Of a DNA stretch of 64,000 nt, positions 25,097-33,433 are shown one piece after another (the stretch's first letter is position 1; every line of letters begins with the position of its first letter). Source of the DNA: Cnuibacter physcomitrellae. GTDB lineage: Bacteria; Actinomycetota; Actinomycetes; Actinomycetales; Microbacteriaceae. The translations under genes were made by a program, and so were the position numbers. The stretch covers positions 1,056,214 through 1,120,213 of the forward strand of contig NZ_BMHD01000001.1 in assembly GCF_014640535.1 (NCBI RefSeq). Reading direction: 5' to 3'. Below the pieces are notes generated by a model. The model saw nothing but the letters and a program-made list of their open reading frames with translations. It had not been told where the DNA came from and searched no databases.

Positions 25097-25135
25097 GCCG
25101 AGAACGGTAGCGGACTACGGCAGAATGAGCAAACC

Positions 25136-25630
25136 TCAATCGAGCGCGTGCTTCAGGAACTCCGCGACGGCGGTCGAGACGTAGGGGGTGACGTCGCCGC
25201 CGAGCGTCGACACCTGCCGCACGAGCGAGCTGGAGACGTGGGCGTGCGCCGGATCGGGCAGCAGGAAGATCGTCTCGACGCCCGCCAGGTTGCGGTTGAC
25301 GATCGCCATCGGGGTCTCGTACGCGACGTCGATCTGCGAGCGGATCCCCTTCACGATCGCCGTCGCACCCACATCCGTGCAGTAGTCGACGAGCAGGCCC
25401 ATGCTCCACGACGTGATGACGAAGTTCGACGGGATGGCGCCGAGGCGCTCCACGAGCGACTTCTCGATCAGCTCGATGCGGTGGGCGATCGGGATGAGCG
25501 CGTGCTTGTCGGGGTTGTGCACGACGACGACATGGATCTCGTCGAACACGCGCGCGGCGCGCTCGATGACGTCGAGATGGCCGAGGGTGATGGGGTCGAA
25601 CGACCCGGGGACGACGGCGACGCTGCTCAT
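25136..25630 (-). CDS. coaD: Phosphopantetheine adenylyltransferase
   Basis: This 164-residue enzyme transfers AMP from ATP to 4'-phosphopantetheine in CoA synthesis. The nucleotidyltransferase motif [14 protein letters not shown] (9-22) and the late motif [11 protein letters not shown] (with the ISSTxxR-like pattern) are present and length is normal. The ATG at 25628-25630 follows TAGCCT by 6 nt, a leaderless start. In related genomes coaD is followed directly by yceD-rpmF; here those genes lie 24 kb away. Confidence 0.97.
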   Translation of the reverse strand: MSSVAVVPGSFDPITLGHLDVIERAARVFDEIHVVVVHNPDKHALIPIAHRIELIEKSLVERLGAIPSNFVITSWSMGLLVDYCTDVGATAIVKGIRSQIDVAYETPMAIVNRNLAGVETIFLLPDPAHAHVSSSLVRQVSTLGGDVTPYVSTAVAEFLKHALD

Positions 25631-25704
25631 GTATACAGGCTATCAACCCGCGCATTTCCGTCACGTAACGCGGGCCCGCCCACGGGGTCCGCGGACGGCC
25701 GCGC

Positions 25705-27918
25705 TCAGGTCTTGGCGAGGAACTCCCGCTCGGTCTCGGCCAGCCGGCGCTCCAGCGCGGCGGCCAGCGCCGGATGCGCGGCGAGCGTGGGATCGGCGTC
25801 GACCAGCGGGCCCGCCGCGGCGCGCGCGTCGGAGATCACGTCGGCGTCCTTCACCACGCGCAGGAGCCGCAGCGACGACCGGGCGCCGGACTGCGTGCTC
25901 CCGAGGACGTCGCCCTCGCGACGGAGCTCGAGGTCGGTCTCGGCCAGCGCGAACCCGTCGAGCGTCTCGGCCACGGCCTCCACCCGCTCCCGCGCCGTCG
26001 TCCCCTGCTCGGCCGTCGTGACGAGCAGGCAGAGCCCCGGGACACCGCCACGACCGACGCGCCCGCGCAGCTGATGGAGCTGACTGACACCGAAGCGGTC
26101 GGCGTCGAGGACCACCATCACCGACGCGTTCGGCACGTCGACACCCACCTCGATCACCGTGGTGGCGACCAGCACGTCGATCTCGCCGGCGGCGAAGGCG
26201 CGCATCACCGCATCCTTCTCGTCGCCGGACATGCGACCGTGCAGCACCTCGATGCGAGCGGAGGAGAGCACGGGCAGCTTCCGCAGCTGCTCCGCCGTGT
26301 CGAGCACGGTCGCGCGTGCGGGAGGCGCGGATCCCTCCGGCGGCTCCTCGACGTCGGCGTCCTCCTCGGCCGATCCGCTCGCGTCGATCGCGGGGCACAC
26401 CACGAACGCCTGTCGCCCGAGCTCCAGCTCCTCGTGCACGCGCTCCCAGATGCGGGTGCCCCAGGCCGGCTTCTCGACGATGGGCACGGCGACGCTCTGG
26501 ATGCCCTGCCTGCCGGCCGGCAGCTCGGAGATGACGCTGACGTCGAGGTCGCCGAACACCGTCATCGCGACCGTGCGCGGGATGGGGGTGGCCGTCATGA
26601 CGAGCACGTGCGGCGGGGTCGCGCCCTTGCGGCGCAGGGTGTCGCGCTGCTCGACGCCGAAGCGGTGCTGCTCGTCGACCACCACGAACCCGAGATCGTA
26701 GAACTGCACCGACTCGGACAAGAGGGCGTGCGTGCCGACCACTATGCGCGCCTGGCCCGTGACGATGCGCAGCAGCGCCTTCTTGCGCTCCGCGGTCGAC
26801 ATCTGGCCGGTGAGCAGCGTCGGCATGAGCTGAGCCGAGAGATCCGGCCCGAGCACCCGCGCGATGGAACGGAGGTGCTGCGTGGCGAGCACCTCCGTCG
26901 GCGCCAGCAGCGCGGACTGGCCGCCGCTGTCGGCCACCGCGAGCATGGCGCGGACGGCGACGAGCGTCTTGCCCGAGCCGACCTCGCCCTGCAGCAGCCG
27001 CATCATGGCGGCGTCGGACCCGAGATCGCGCTCGATGTCGGCCCCGACTGCCTTCTGGTCGCCGGTCAGCTCGAACGGAAGCGCCGCGTCGAAGCGCTCC
27101 AGCAGGCCGCCCGGCTTCGGCGCGCGAGGAGTGGCGGGCTCGCTGTGCGCGGCCGCCCGCTGTGCGAGCAGAGCCGTCTGCAGGACGAACGCCTCCTGGA
27201 AGCGGAGGGCGTCGCGCGCACGCCGCCACTCGGAGTCCTTCTCGGGACGGTGGATGAGCTCGAACGCCTCGGTGAGCGACAGCAGCCCGTGCTCGGCCCG
27301 CACCTCGGCGGGCACGGGGTCGGGGATCTCGCCGATGCCGTCGAGGACGACCTCCATCGCCTTCTGGATCTGCCACGACGCCACCGTGCTCGTCGCCGGG
27401 TAGATCGGGATGGGCGACTCCGCCCACTCCTTGAGGTCCTTCCCGCCGCCCGCCAGCTGGAGGTCGTCGAGGAGGTGGTAATCCGGATGCGCGAGCTGCA
27501 CCTTGCCCCGGTACTCGGTGACCTTGCCGGCGAAGATGCCGCGGGTACCCGGCCGAAGCTGATCGGCGCGCCACTTCTGGTTGAACCAGGTGAGCGTGAG
27601 GAAGCCCTCGCCGTCGGTGATCGACACCTCGAGGAGGGAGCCCCGCCGCTGTCGCATGGGGCGCTCGCGCACCTCGCGCACCTCCGCGATGATCGTGACG
27701 TCCTCCCCCAGGGGGAGCTTCGCGAGCGCCGTCAGCTCACCGCGACGCGCATAGCGCCTCGGGTAGTGCGTGAGCAGGTCGGCGACCGTGATCATGCCGA
27801 AGGCGCGCTTCAGAGCGGATGCGGTGCGATCGCCGACGACACCGGGCAGCTTCGCGTCGAGCGAGTACCCGATGCGAGGCGGCGACGTGACGGTCTCCGT
27901 GACCGGTCGGGGGGGCAT
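25705..27918 (-). CDS. recG: ATP-dependent DNA helicase RecG
   Basis: This 737-residue superfamily 2 helicase remodels stalled replication forks and branched DNA. An N-terminal wedge/OB domain (residues about 60-170) is followed by helicase motifs: Walker A LLQGEVGSGKT near 310, DEQHRFG (DExH) near 412, TATPIPRT near 445, and the C-terminal TRG region HGRMSGDEK / RGRVGRGG. ATG 27918 follows TAGACT by 6 nt. It is divergent from rsmD. Confidence 0.97.
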   Translation of the reverse strand: MPPRPVTETVTSPPRIGYSLDAKLPGVVGDRTASALKRAFGMITVADLLTHYPRRYARRGELTALAKLPLGEDVTIIAEVREVRERPMRQRRGSLLEVSITDGEGFLTLTWFNQKWRADQLRPGTRGIFAGKVTEYRGKVQLAHPDYHLLDDLQLAGGGKDLKEWAESPIPIYPATSTVASWQIQKAMEVVLDGIGEIPDPVPAEVRAEHGLLSLTEAFELIHRPEKDSEWRRARDALRFQEAFVLQTALLAQRAAAHSEPATPRAPKPGGLLERFDAALPFELTGDQKAVGADIERDLGSDAAMMRLLQGEVGSGKTLVAVRAMLAVADSGGQSALLAPTEVLATQHLRSIARVLGPDLSAQLMPTLLTGQMSTAERKKALLRIVTGQARIVVGTHALLSESVQFYDLGFVVVDEQHRFGVEQRDTLRRKGATPPHVLVMTATPIPRTVAMTVFGDLDVSVISELPAGRQGIQSVAVPIVEKPAWGTRIWERVHEELELGRQAFVVCPAIDASGSAEEDADVEEPPEGSAPPARATVLDTAEQLRKLPVLSSARIEVLHGRMSGDEKDAVMRAFAAGEIDVLVATTVIEVGVDVPNASVMVVLDADRFGVSQLHQLRGRVGRGGVPGLCLLVTTAEQGTTARERVEAVAETLDGFALAETDLELRREGDVLGSTQSGARSSLRLLRVVKDADVISDARAAAGPLVDADPTLAAHPALAAALERRLAETEREFLAKT

Positions 27919-28017
27919 GCCAGAAGTCTAGGCGCGACCCGTGACGCCGCCCCAGAGCATCCCGACGTGCTGTGGACGACGGAACGCACCACCACCGCTG
28001 TGTCATAGGGTCGCAGG

Positions 28018-28584
28018 GTGACACGCATCATCGCCGGGTTCGCGGGCTCGCTCTCGCTGGCCGTGCCGAAGTCCGGGACGCGGCCCACCAGCGACCGTGT
28101 CCGCGAGGCGATCTTCTCCGCGCTCGAGTCGCGTGGCGGGCTCGACGGCGATCGAGTGCTCGACCTCTACGCCGGATCGGGCGCGCTCGGCCTCGAGTCC
28201 GCCAGCCGTGGCGCCTCCCACGTCGTGCTCGTGGAGCGCAACCAGGCGGCGGCGCGCGTGGCGAAGGCGAACGCGGCGATCGTCCGGCGTGCTGCGCCCG
28301 CGGGGCTCGCGCCGACGGTCGAGGTGTCCACGTCCACCGTCGCGGGCTACCTCGCCGCGTCGAGGGGCGAGTACGACGTGGTGTTCCTGGACCCGCCGTA
28401 CGACGTCGGCGAGACGGAGCTCGGCGAGGCGCTCTCGGCGCTCGTCCCCCGACTGGCGTCGGATGCGGTGGTGCTGGTCGAGCGGAGCTCCCGCTCGACC
28501 GAGCCCCGCTGGCCGGAGGGACTCGTGCCCACCCGCGACCGCTCCTACGGCGAGACCACGCTCTGGTGGGCCGCTCGCGCCTGA
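28018..28584 (+). CDS. rsmD: 16S rRNA (guanine(966)-N(2))-methyltransferase
   Basis: This 188-residue SAM-dependent methyltransferase has motif I VLDLYAGSGALGLES (47-61) and the catalytic FLDPPYDV (near residue 123), matching RsmD, which methylates G966 of 16S rRNA. The GTG at 28018 follows TAGGGT by exactly 6 nt. It is adjacent to recG and coaD, the usual setting in actinobacteria. Confidence 0.95.
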   Translation: MTRIIAGFAGSLSLAVPKSGTRPTSDRVREAIFSALESRGGLDGDRVLDLYAGSGALGLESASRGASHVVLVERNQAAARVAKANAAIVRRAAPAGLAPTVEVSTSTVAGYLAASRGEYDVVFLDPPYDVGETELGEALSALVPRLASDAVVLVERSSRSTEPRWPEGLVPTRDRSYGETTLWWAARA

Positions 28585-28609
28585 GGGCGTGACCTCTCGG
28601 CGTAGGGCC

Positions 28610-29770
28610 TCAGCCCGCGCGACCGTCCCAGTCGGCATACGGATCCCAGCCGCCGAGCGACGCGGAGGGCACCTCGCCCACGAGCACGTCCGGCTCCCCC
28701 GCCGTCACCGCACCGAGCGGCCGGAACCCCTCCGGCAGGGGGACGGAGGCGGGGAAGGTCGCGAGGAGCGCGTGGTCCTCGCCGCCCGAGAGCACGAACG
28801 CCCTCGCCCGCTCCCCCACGATCGGATCGACGGCGTGGAGCGCCGCGGCCTCCCGCTCGATCGCCGCAGGGTCGAGCCGCACCGTGCATCCGCTCGCTCG
28901 AGCCAGACGTCGGGCGTCGAGGGTCAGTCCGTCCGACACGTCGAGCATCGCGGTCGCGCCCGCCTCGCGGGCGGTCACGCCGAGCGCGACCGGGACGCGC
29001 GGTGCGAGCTGCGCCTCGAGGAGGGCGCCGTGATGCCTGCGGAGGGCGCGGCCCCGCCGCGCATCCGGGATCGAGTCGCCGTCCGCATCCGCGTCGTGCG
29101 TGCCGTCGCGGAAGAGCAGCCAGATGCCGGCGCCGGCGAGCCCGAGCTCGCCCGCGACCGCGACGACGTCACCGGGACGGGCACCCGCTCGCGTCACCGG
29201 CTCGCCGCCGTCGAGCGAGCCGAACGCCGTCACCGCGATCGTGAGCGCCGACGACGTCGAGAGGTCGCCGCCCACCACCCCGCACCCGGGTGCGGCGCTC
29301 ACGCACGCCTCCCGGAGGCCGTCGGCGATCCCCAGCAGGACCGAGACCGGGGTGTCGAGCGGGGCGGCGATCGCGACCACCAGCCCGGTCGGACGCGCAC
29401 CCATCGCGGCCACGTCGGCGAGGTTCGTCATCGCCGCCTTCCACCCGATGTCGTGGGCGGTCGACCACGCCAGCCGGAAGTCGGGGCCCTGCACCATCGT
29501 GTCGGTGGTCACGACGAAGCGGCCGTCGGGCGCGGCGAGCACCGCGCAGTCGTCGCCCGGACCCAGCAGCTCCGCCGCGGAGTGCGGCAGGCGGGGGAAG
29601 ATCCGGCGGAGGACCTCGCCCTCCCCGACCTCGGCGAGCGTCGCCGCGTCGTCCGCGTCGGACGAGGGGAGGTCGCGCGCGTCGTCCGCCCCCGACGACG
29701 GGAGGTCGCGCGCGTCGTCCTCAGCTGACCGTCGGGCGTCGTCATCAGCTGACCTTCGGGCTGGGCACAT
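28610..29770 (-). CDS. thiL: Thiamine-monophosphate kinase with repetitive N-terminal extension
   Basis: This 386-residue protein carries the AIR-synthase-like ThiL fold: GPGDDCAVL, then VVTTDTMVQGPDFR, WKAAMTNLADVAAMGA, and MLDVSDGLTLDARRLA. It phosphorylates thiamine monophosphate to thiamine diphosphate. The first 40 or so residues are an unusual acidic extension made of near-identical 11-residue units (DARDLPSSxAD) and shorter DARRSAxD units, encoded by tandem DNA repeats at 29661-29755. The ATG at 29768-29770 is supported by TACCGT six bases upstream, so the extension is probably translated. Confidence 0.93.
   Translation of the reverse strand: MCPARRSADDDARRSAEDDARDLPSSGADDARDLPSSDADDAATLAEVGEGEVLRRIFPRLPHSAAELLGPGDDCAVLAAPDGRFVVTTDTMVQGPDFRLAWSTAHDIGWKAAMTNLADVAAMGARPTGLVVAIAAPLDTPVSVLLGIADGLREACVSAAPGCGVVGGDLSTSSALTIAVTAFGSLDGGEPVTRAGARPGDVVAVAGELGLAGAGIWLLFRDGTHDADADGDSIPDARRGRALRRHHGALLEAQLAPRVPVALGVTAREAGATAMLDVSDGLTLDARRLARASGCTVRLDPAAIEREAAALHAVDPIVGERARAFVLSGGEDHALLATFPASVPLPEGFRPLGAVTAGEPDVLVGEVPSASLGGWDPYADWDGRAG
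29661..29755 (-). repeat. Tandem repeats encoding the ThiL N-terminal extension
   Basis: Two 33-bp units (29661-29693 and 29694-29726) differ at a few positions and encode DARDLPSSxAD. They are followed by two 24-bp units sharing CAGCTGACC and GTCGTC. All periods are multiples of three, so copy number can change without shifting frame. Confidence 0.7.
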
Positions 29771-29776
29771 GCCTCA

Positions 29777-29786
29777 ACGGTAGCCT
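29777..29786. promoter_or_regulatory. Overlapping divergent -10 boxes of thiL and the DUF3515 gene
   Basis: On the minus strand TACCGT (29777-29782) lies 6 nt before the thiL ATG; on the plus strand TAGCCT (29781-29786) lies 8 nt before the DUF3515 ATG. The two hexamers share two base pairs, so the promoters should compete. Confidence 0.5.
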
Positions 29787-29794
29787 TGACGACG

Positions 29795-30280
29795 ATGTCC
29801 GCACGCCCCCTCCGCCGCGTCTCCGCCCTCGTCGGCGGAGTCCTCCTCGCCGTCGTCGCCCTCACCGGATGCACGCCCGCCGTCTCGCTCGAGGCCGCGG
29901 CCGACGCCACCGACCCGGGCTGCGCCGAGGTGATCGTCCGGCTGCCCGACACGGTCGCCGACCAGCCCAAGCGCGAGACGGATGCGCAGGCCACCGGCGC
30001 GTGGGGCTCTCCCGCCTCCGTGCTGCTGCGCTGCGGCGTCGCCGACACGGGTCCCACCACGCTCCCCTGCGTGGACGTGAACGGCATCGACTGGGTGCGC
30101 GACGACTCCGACGCTCCGAACTACCGCTTCACGACCTTCGGTCGGACTCCCACGACGGAGGTGATCGTCAACGGGGACGCGGTGTCAGGCACGACGGCGC
30201 TCGTCGACCTCACGAACGCGGTGCAGGTCGTCCCCCAGACGGCGAAGTGCACCGACATCTCCGACTCCTTCTCCGGCTGA
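29795..30280 (+). CDS. DUF3515 family lipoprotein
   Basis: This 161-residue protein has a signal peptide ending in the lipobox VVALTGC (Cys25) and a DUF3515 domain with several cysteines (PGCAEV, LLRCGV, LPCVDV, TAKCTD) that could form two disulfides outside the membrane. DUF3515 genes typically lie beside thiL and ddl in actinobacteria, as here. Function is unknown. ATG 29795 is preferred to the in-frame TTG nine bases upstream, which lies within the -10 box. Confidence 0.85.
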   Translation: MSARPLRRVSALVGGVLLAVVALTGCTPAVSLEAAADATDPGCAEVIVRLPDTVADQPKRETDAQATGAWGSPASVLLRCGVADTGPTTLPCVDVNGIDWVRDDSDAPNYRFTTFGRTPTTEVIVNGDAVSGTTALVDLTNAVQVVPQTAKCTDISDSFSG

Positions 30281-30314
30281 CCCGCCGTCCTCACCCGCCG
30301 TTTCGCCACATCCC

Positions 30315-30352
30315 TGACCTTTCGCCACGCGCATGCGCATGGCGAAAGGTCA
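30315..30352. terminator. Hairpin between convergent DUF3515 and ddl genes
   Basis: TGACCTTTCGCC (30315-30326) pairs with GGCGAAAGGTCA (30341-30352). The loop itself contains the palindrome GCGCATGCGC. Confidence 0.65.
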
Positions 30353-30372
30353 CGAGAGTGGAAATGCAGGAG

Positions 30373-31464
30373 CTACTCGAGGGCGAGCGCGAGGAGCTCG
30401 TCGATGAGGGCGGGGTAGGAGACGCCGCTCGCGATCCAGCACTTGGGGAACATCGAGATGGGGGTGAACCCCGGCATCGTGTTGATCTCGTTGATGACGA
30501 ACTCGCCCGACGGCGTCAGGAAGAAGTCGACCCGCGCGAGGCCCGCGCCGTCGATCGCGGTGAACGCGCGCGCGGCGAGCTCCTGCATGCGCGACAGCTC
30601 GTCGTCGGTGAGGGATGCGGGGCACACCAGGTCGACCCCGGGGGCGTCGAGGTACTTCGCCTCGAAGTCGTAGAACTCGCGCGCGGTCATCACGATCTCG
30701 CCCGCCACCGACACGCGGGGCGCCGCTCCCCCGCGGCCGGAGAGCACTCCGCACTCCACCTCCCGCCCGACGATGGCGCTCTCGATCAGGATGCGGCTGT
30801 CCTCGTGCAGCGCGATGTCGATCGCGGCGGGCAGCTCGTCCCACGCGGAGACCTTCGTGACGCCGACCGACGAGCCGGCGCGCGCGGGCTTGACGAAGAC
30901 GGGCAGCCCGAGCGCCTCGGCCGACGCGGTCACCGACGACGCGGAGGACGCCCACTGCTGGGCCGTCACGGTCTGCCAGGGCGCGACCGCGATCCCCGCC
31001 TTCTCGAGCACGGTCTTGGTGAAGTGCTTGTCCATGCCGAGCGCCGAGGCGAGCACGCCCGAGCCCACGTACGGCAGCCCGAGCAGCTCGAAGAGGCCCT
31101 GGATCGTGCCGTCCTCCCCGTAGGGGCCGTGCAGGATCGGGAACACCACGTCGATGGCTCCGAGCGAGCGCGGAGCCGCGCCCCGCGCCTCCGTCACCGT
31201 CAGCTCGCGGGAGGAGACGCTGTCGGGCCACTGGATGCGCGTGCCGTTGTCGACGACCTCGGGAAGGCGTGTCGCGTCGAGCGCGAAGCGCGAGGGGTCG
31301 TCCTGCTCCAGCACGAAGGCGCCGTCGCGAGTGATGCCCACGGGGATCACCTCGTAGCGCGACCTATCGATCGCCTCCAGCACTCCGCCCGCCGTGGCGC
31401 AGCTGATCGAGTGCTCGCTCGATCGTCCGCCGAAGACGAGAGCGACCCTGAGTCTGTCGGGCAT
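30373..31464 (-). CDS. ddl: D-alanine--D-alanine ligase
   Basis: This 363-residue ATP-grasp ligase makes D-Ala-D-Ala for peptidoglycan. Visible marks are the N-terminal VALVFGGRSSEHSIS, the lid motif HGPYGEDGTIQG, the KPARAGSSVGVTKV phosphate loop and the C-terminal metal site EINTMPGFT. The ATG at 31462-31464 is chosen because AAAGGA lies 6 nt upstream; a further ATG at 31479 lacks that spacing. The first 101 nt overlap the 3' end of gpsA in another frame. Confidence 0.96.
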   Translation of the reverse strand: MPDRLRVALVFGGRSSEHSISCATAGGVLEAIDRSRYEVIPVGITRDGAFVLEQDDPSRFALDATRLPEVVDNGTRIQWPDSVSSRELTVTEARGAAPRSLGAIDVVFPILHGPYGEDGTIQGLFELLGLPYVGSGVLASALGMDKHFTKTVLEKAGIAVAPWQTVTAQQWASSASSVTASAEALGLPVFVKPARAGSSVGVTKVSAWDELPAAIDIALHEDSRILIESAIVGREVECGVLSGRGGAAPRVSVAGEIVMTAREFYDFEAKYLDAPGVDLVCPASLTDDELSRMQELAARAFTAIDGAGLARVDFFLTPSGEFVINEINTMPGFTPISMFPKCWIASGVSYPALIDELLALALE

Positions 31465-32506
31465 CCGTGGTCCTTTCACCCACAGGCTCGGAGTCGTCCG
31501 TCGTCAGGTGGGGTGCTATGTCCTTCGGATCGAGCGTACCGGCCAGCACCTGCTCGACCTGACGGCAGATGGGCATGTCCACGTTCTTCTCGGCCGCCAG
31601 CGCGAGCACCGGCGCGAGGGAGGCGAGGCCCTCCGCCGTCTGGTGCATCTGCGCCACGACGTCGGCGTAGCCGTATCCCTGGCCGAGCAGCCGGCCGGCG
31701 GTGTTGTTGCGCGAGAGCGGGGATCCGCAGGTGGCGATGAGATCGCCGAGGCCCGCCAGCCCCGACAGGGTCTCCGGATGCGCGCCGTAGGCGACGGCGA
31801 AGTCGGTCATCTCGACCAGACCCCGCGTGATGATCGAGGCCTTCGTGTTCTCGCCGTAGCCGACGCCGTCGACGATGCCGATGGCGACGGCCACGAGGTT
31901 CTTGAGCACCCCGCCGAACTCGGTGCCGATGACGTCGGTGTTCACGAAGCTGCGGAAGTAGCGGTTGCGCGCGACCATGGCCACCGCCTCCGCCGTCTCG
32001 AGCGAGCTCGACGAGACCACGGCCGCCGTCGGCTGCTCCTTCGCGATCTCGAGGGCGAGGTTCGGCCCGGAGGCGACCGCGACCCGGTCGGCGTCGAGCC
32101 CGAGACCGATCTCGAGCACCTCGCTCATGCGGAGCCCGGTGCTCTTCTCGACGCCCTTCATGAGGCTGACGACGGGCACCGCAGACGGCAGCAGCGGACG
32201 CATGGCCTCGAGGTTCTCGCGCAGCGACTGGCTCGGGATCGAGACGAACACCTGCTCCGCGTCGGCCAGGGCGGCGCCCAGGTCGCTGGTCGCCGTGACC
32301 AGCGGAGGCAGGTTGACACCCGGGAGGTAGTCGCTGTTCCGGTGCGCCTCGCGGATCTCGTGGGCCACCTCCGGCCGGCGCGCCCAGAGCGTCACCTCGG
32401 CGCCGCCATCGGCGAGCACCTTGGCGAAGGTGGTGCCCCAGCTGCCCGCTCCCACCACGGTGACGCGGCGGCGGACGGGAGCGGCGTGCAGGACGCGCGG
32501 CGTCAC
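31364..32506 (-). CDS. gpsA: Glycerol-3-phosphate dehydrogenase [NAD(P)+]
   Basis: This 380-residue enzyme makes sn-glycerol 3-phosphate for phospholipid synthesis. It has the Rossmann motif VVGAGSWGTTFAKVLA (18-33), the catalytic lysine in KNLVAVAIGI near residue 213, and the GLGDLIATC segment near 270. The last 45 residues are longer than usual, Arg-rich, and encoded over the start of ddl in another frame. Its ATG overlaps the plsC-type stop by four bases, so plsC-gpsA-ddl form one operon. Confidence 0.95.
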   Translation of the reverse strand: MTPRVLHAAPVRRRVTVVGAGSWGTTFAKVLADGGAEVTLWARRPEVAHEIREAHRNSDYLPGVNLPPLVTATSDLGAALADAEQVFVSIPSQSLRENLEAMRPLLPSAVPVVSLMKGVEKSTGLRMSEVLEIGLGLDADRVAVASGPNLALEIAKEQPTAAVVSSSSLETAEAVAMVARNRYFRSFVNTDVIGTEFGGVLKNLVAVAIGIVDGVGYGENTKASIITRGLVEMTDFAVAYGAHPETLSGLAGLGDLIATCGSPLSRNNTAGRLLGQGYGYADVVAQMHQTAEGLASLAPVLALAAEKNVDMPICRQVEQVLAGTLDPKDIAPHLTTDDSEPVGERTTDARQTQGRSRLRRTIERALDQLRHGGRSAGGDR

Positions 32507-33405
32507 GCGGTGCGCCCGGTCGTGGCGCCGTCGTCATGGGCTCCGGGCGCGTCATCGGCGGCGGACGGACCCGGATCGGTGGCGGCGGACGCTGCTGAGC
32601 CCGCGACGACGCCGGTCGTCCCCGAGAGGTCGGCACGCGATGCCGCTCCGTCCCGCCCGTCGCCCATCCGCCCGAACTCGCTCTGTCCGTGCGCGGAGGG
32701 GTTCCAGCGCTCGGCCGGGGCCGTCTCGCCGCGCAGGTCCTCGACCAGTGCGGTGATCGCCGCCATGATGCGGTCGGTCGCCTCGTTCAGCGTCTTCGAG
32801 TCGAGCGGCCGGCCGCGCAGGTCGTCGAGGTCGACGGGCGGGCCGAAGAGCACCTCGATCCGCTTACGGGGGACGCCATGCAGCCGCTTCGAGTACCGCG
32901 GCAGCAGCTTCTGGGTGCCCCAGTGCGCCGCCGGGATGAGGGGCACGCCCTGCTCGAGCGCCAGCCGCGCCGCCCCCGTCTTGCCGCGCATCGGCCACAG
33001 GTCGGGATCGCGGGTGAGCGTGCCCTCCGGGTAGACGATGACGGCGGCATCCTCGTCGACGAGCCGCGTCGCCGCGGCCAGCGGCGCGGAGCCCCGGGTG
33101 GCTCCGGCCCGCTCGACCGGGATCTGACCGCTCTTCTCCAGCGCGAACCGCACCACCGGGATCTTCCACAGCGAGGCCTTCGCGAGGAACCGCGGCGCCC
33201 GACCGCTCCGCCACAGCGCCCACGCCATGATCAGCGGGTCGATGTTGCTGTAGTGGTTCGGGCTCAGCACGAACGCGCCGGTGCGGGGCACGTTCTCCCG
33301 GCCGCGGATGTCGAGCTTCGACACCGCCGTCAGGAACGGGACCACGAACACCGCGATCACGCGGAACGCGGCGACACGATCGGTCTTGGGCTTCTTCGCT
33401 GCCAT
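32503..33405 (-). CDS. plsC: 1-acyl-sn-glycerol-3-phosphate acyltransferase (PlsC family)
   Basis: This 300-residue membrane-associated acyltransferase shows the catalytic NHYSNIDP (HX4D, residues about 51-58) and the phosphate-binding YPEGT near 124. It acylates lysophosphatidic acid. A C-terminal extension of about 70 residues is Ala/Gly/Asp-rich and looks disordered. The ATG at 33405 follows TACCCT by 7 nt, so this gene probably heads the plsC-gpsA-ddl operon. Confidence 0.92.
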   Translation of the reverse strand: MAAKKPKTDRVAAFRVIAVFVVPFLTAVSKLDIRGRENVPRTGAFVLSPNHYSNIDPLIMAWALWRSGRAPRFLAKASLWKIPVVRFALEKSGQIPVERAGATRGSAPLAAATRLVDEDAAVIVYPEGTLTRDPDLWPMRGKTGAARLALEQGVPLIPAAHWGTQKLLPRYSKRLHGVPRKRIEVLFGPPVDLDDLRGRPLDSKTLNEATDRIMAAITALVEDLRGETAPAERWNPSAHGQSEFGRMGDGRDGAASRADLSGTTGVVAGSAASAATDPGPSAADDAPGAHDDGATTGRTA

Positions 33406-33433
33406 CGGAACGAGGGTACCGGTCCGGCTGCCG

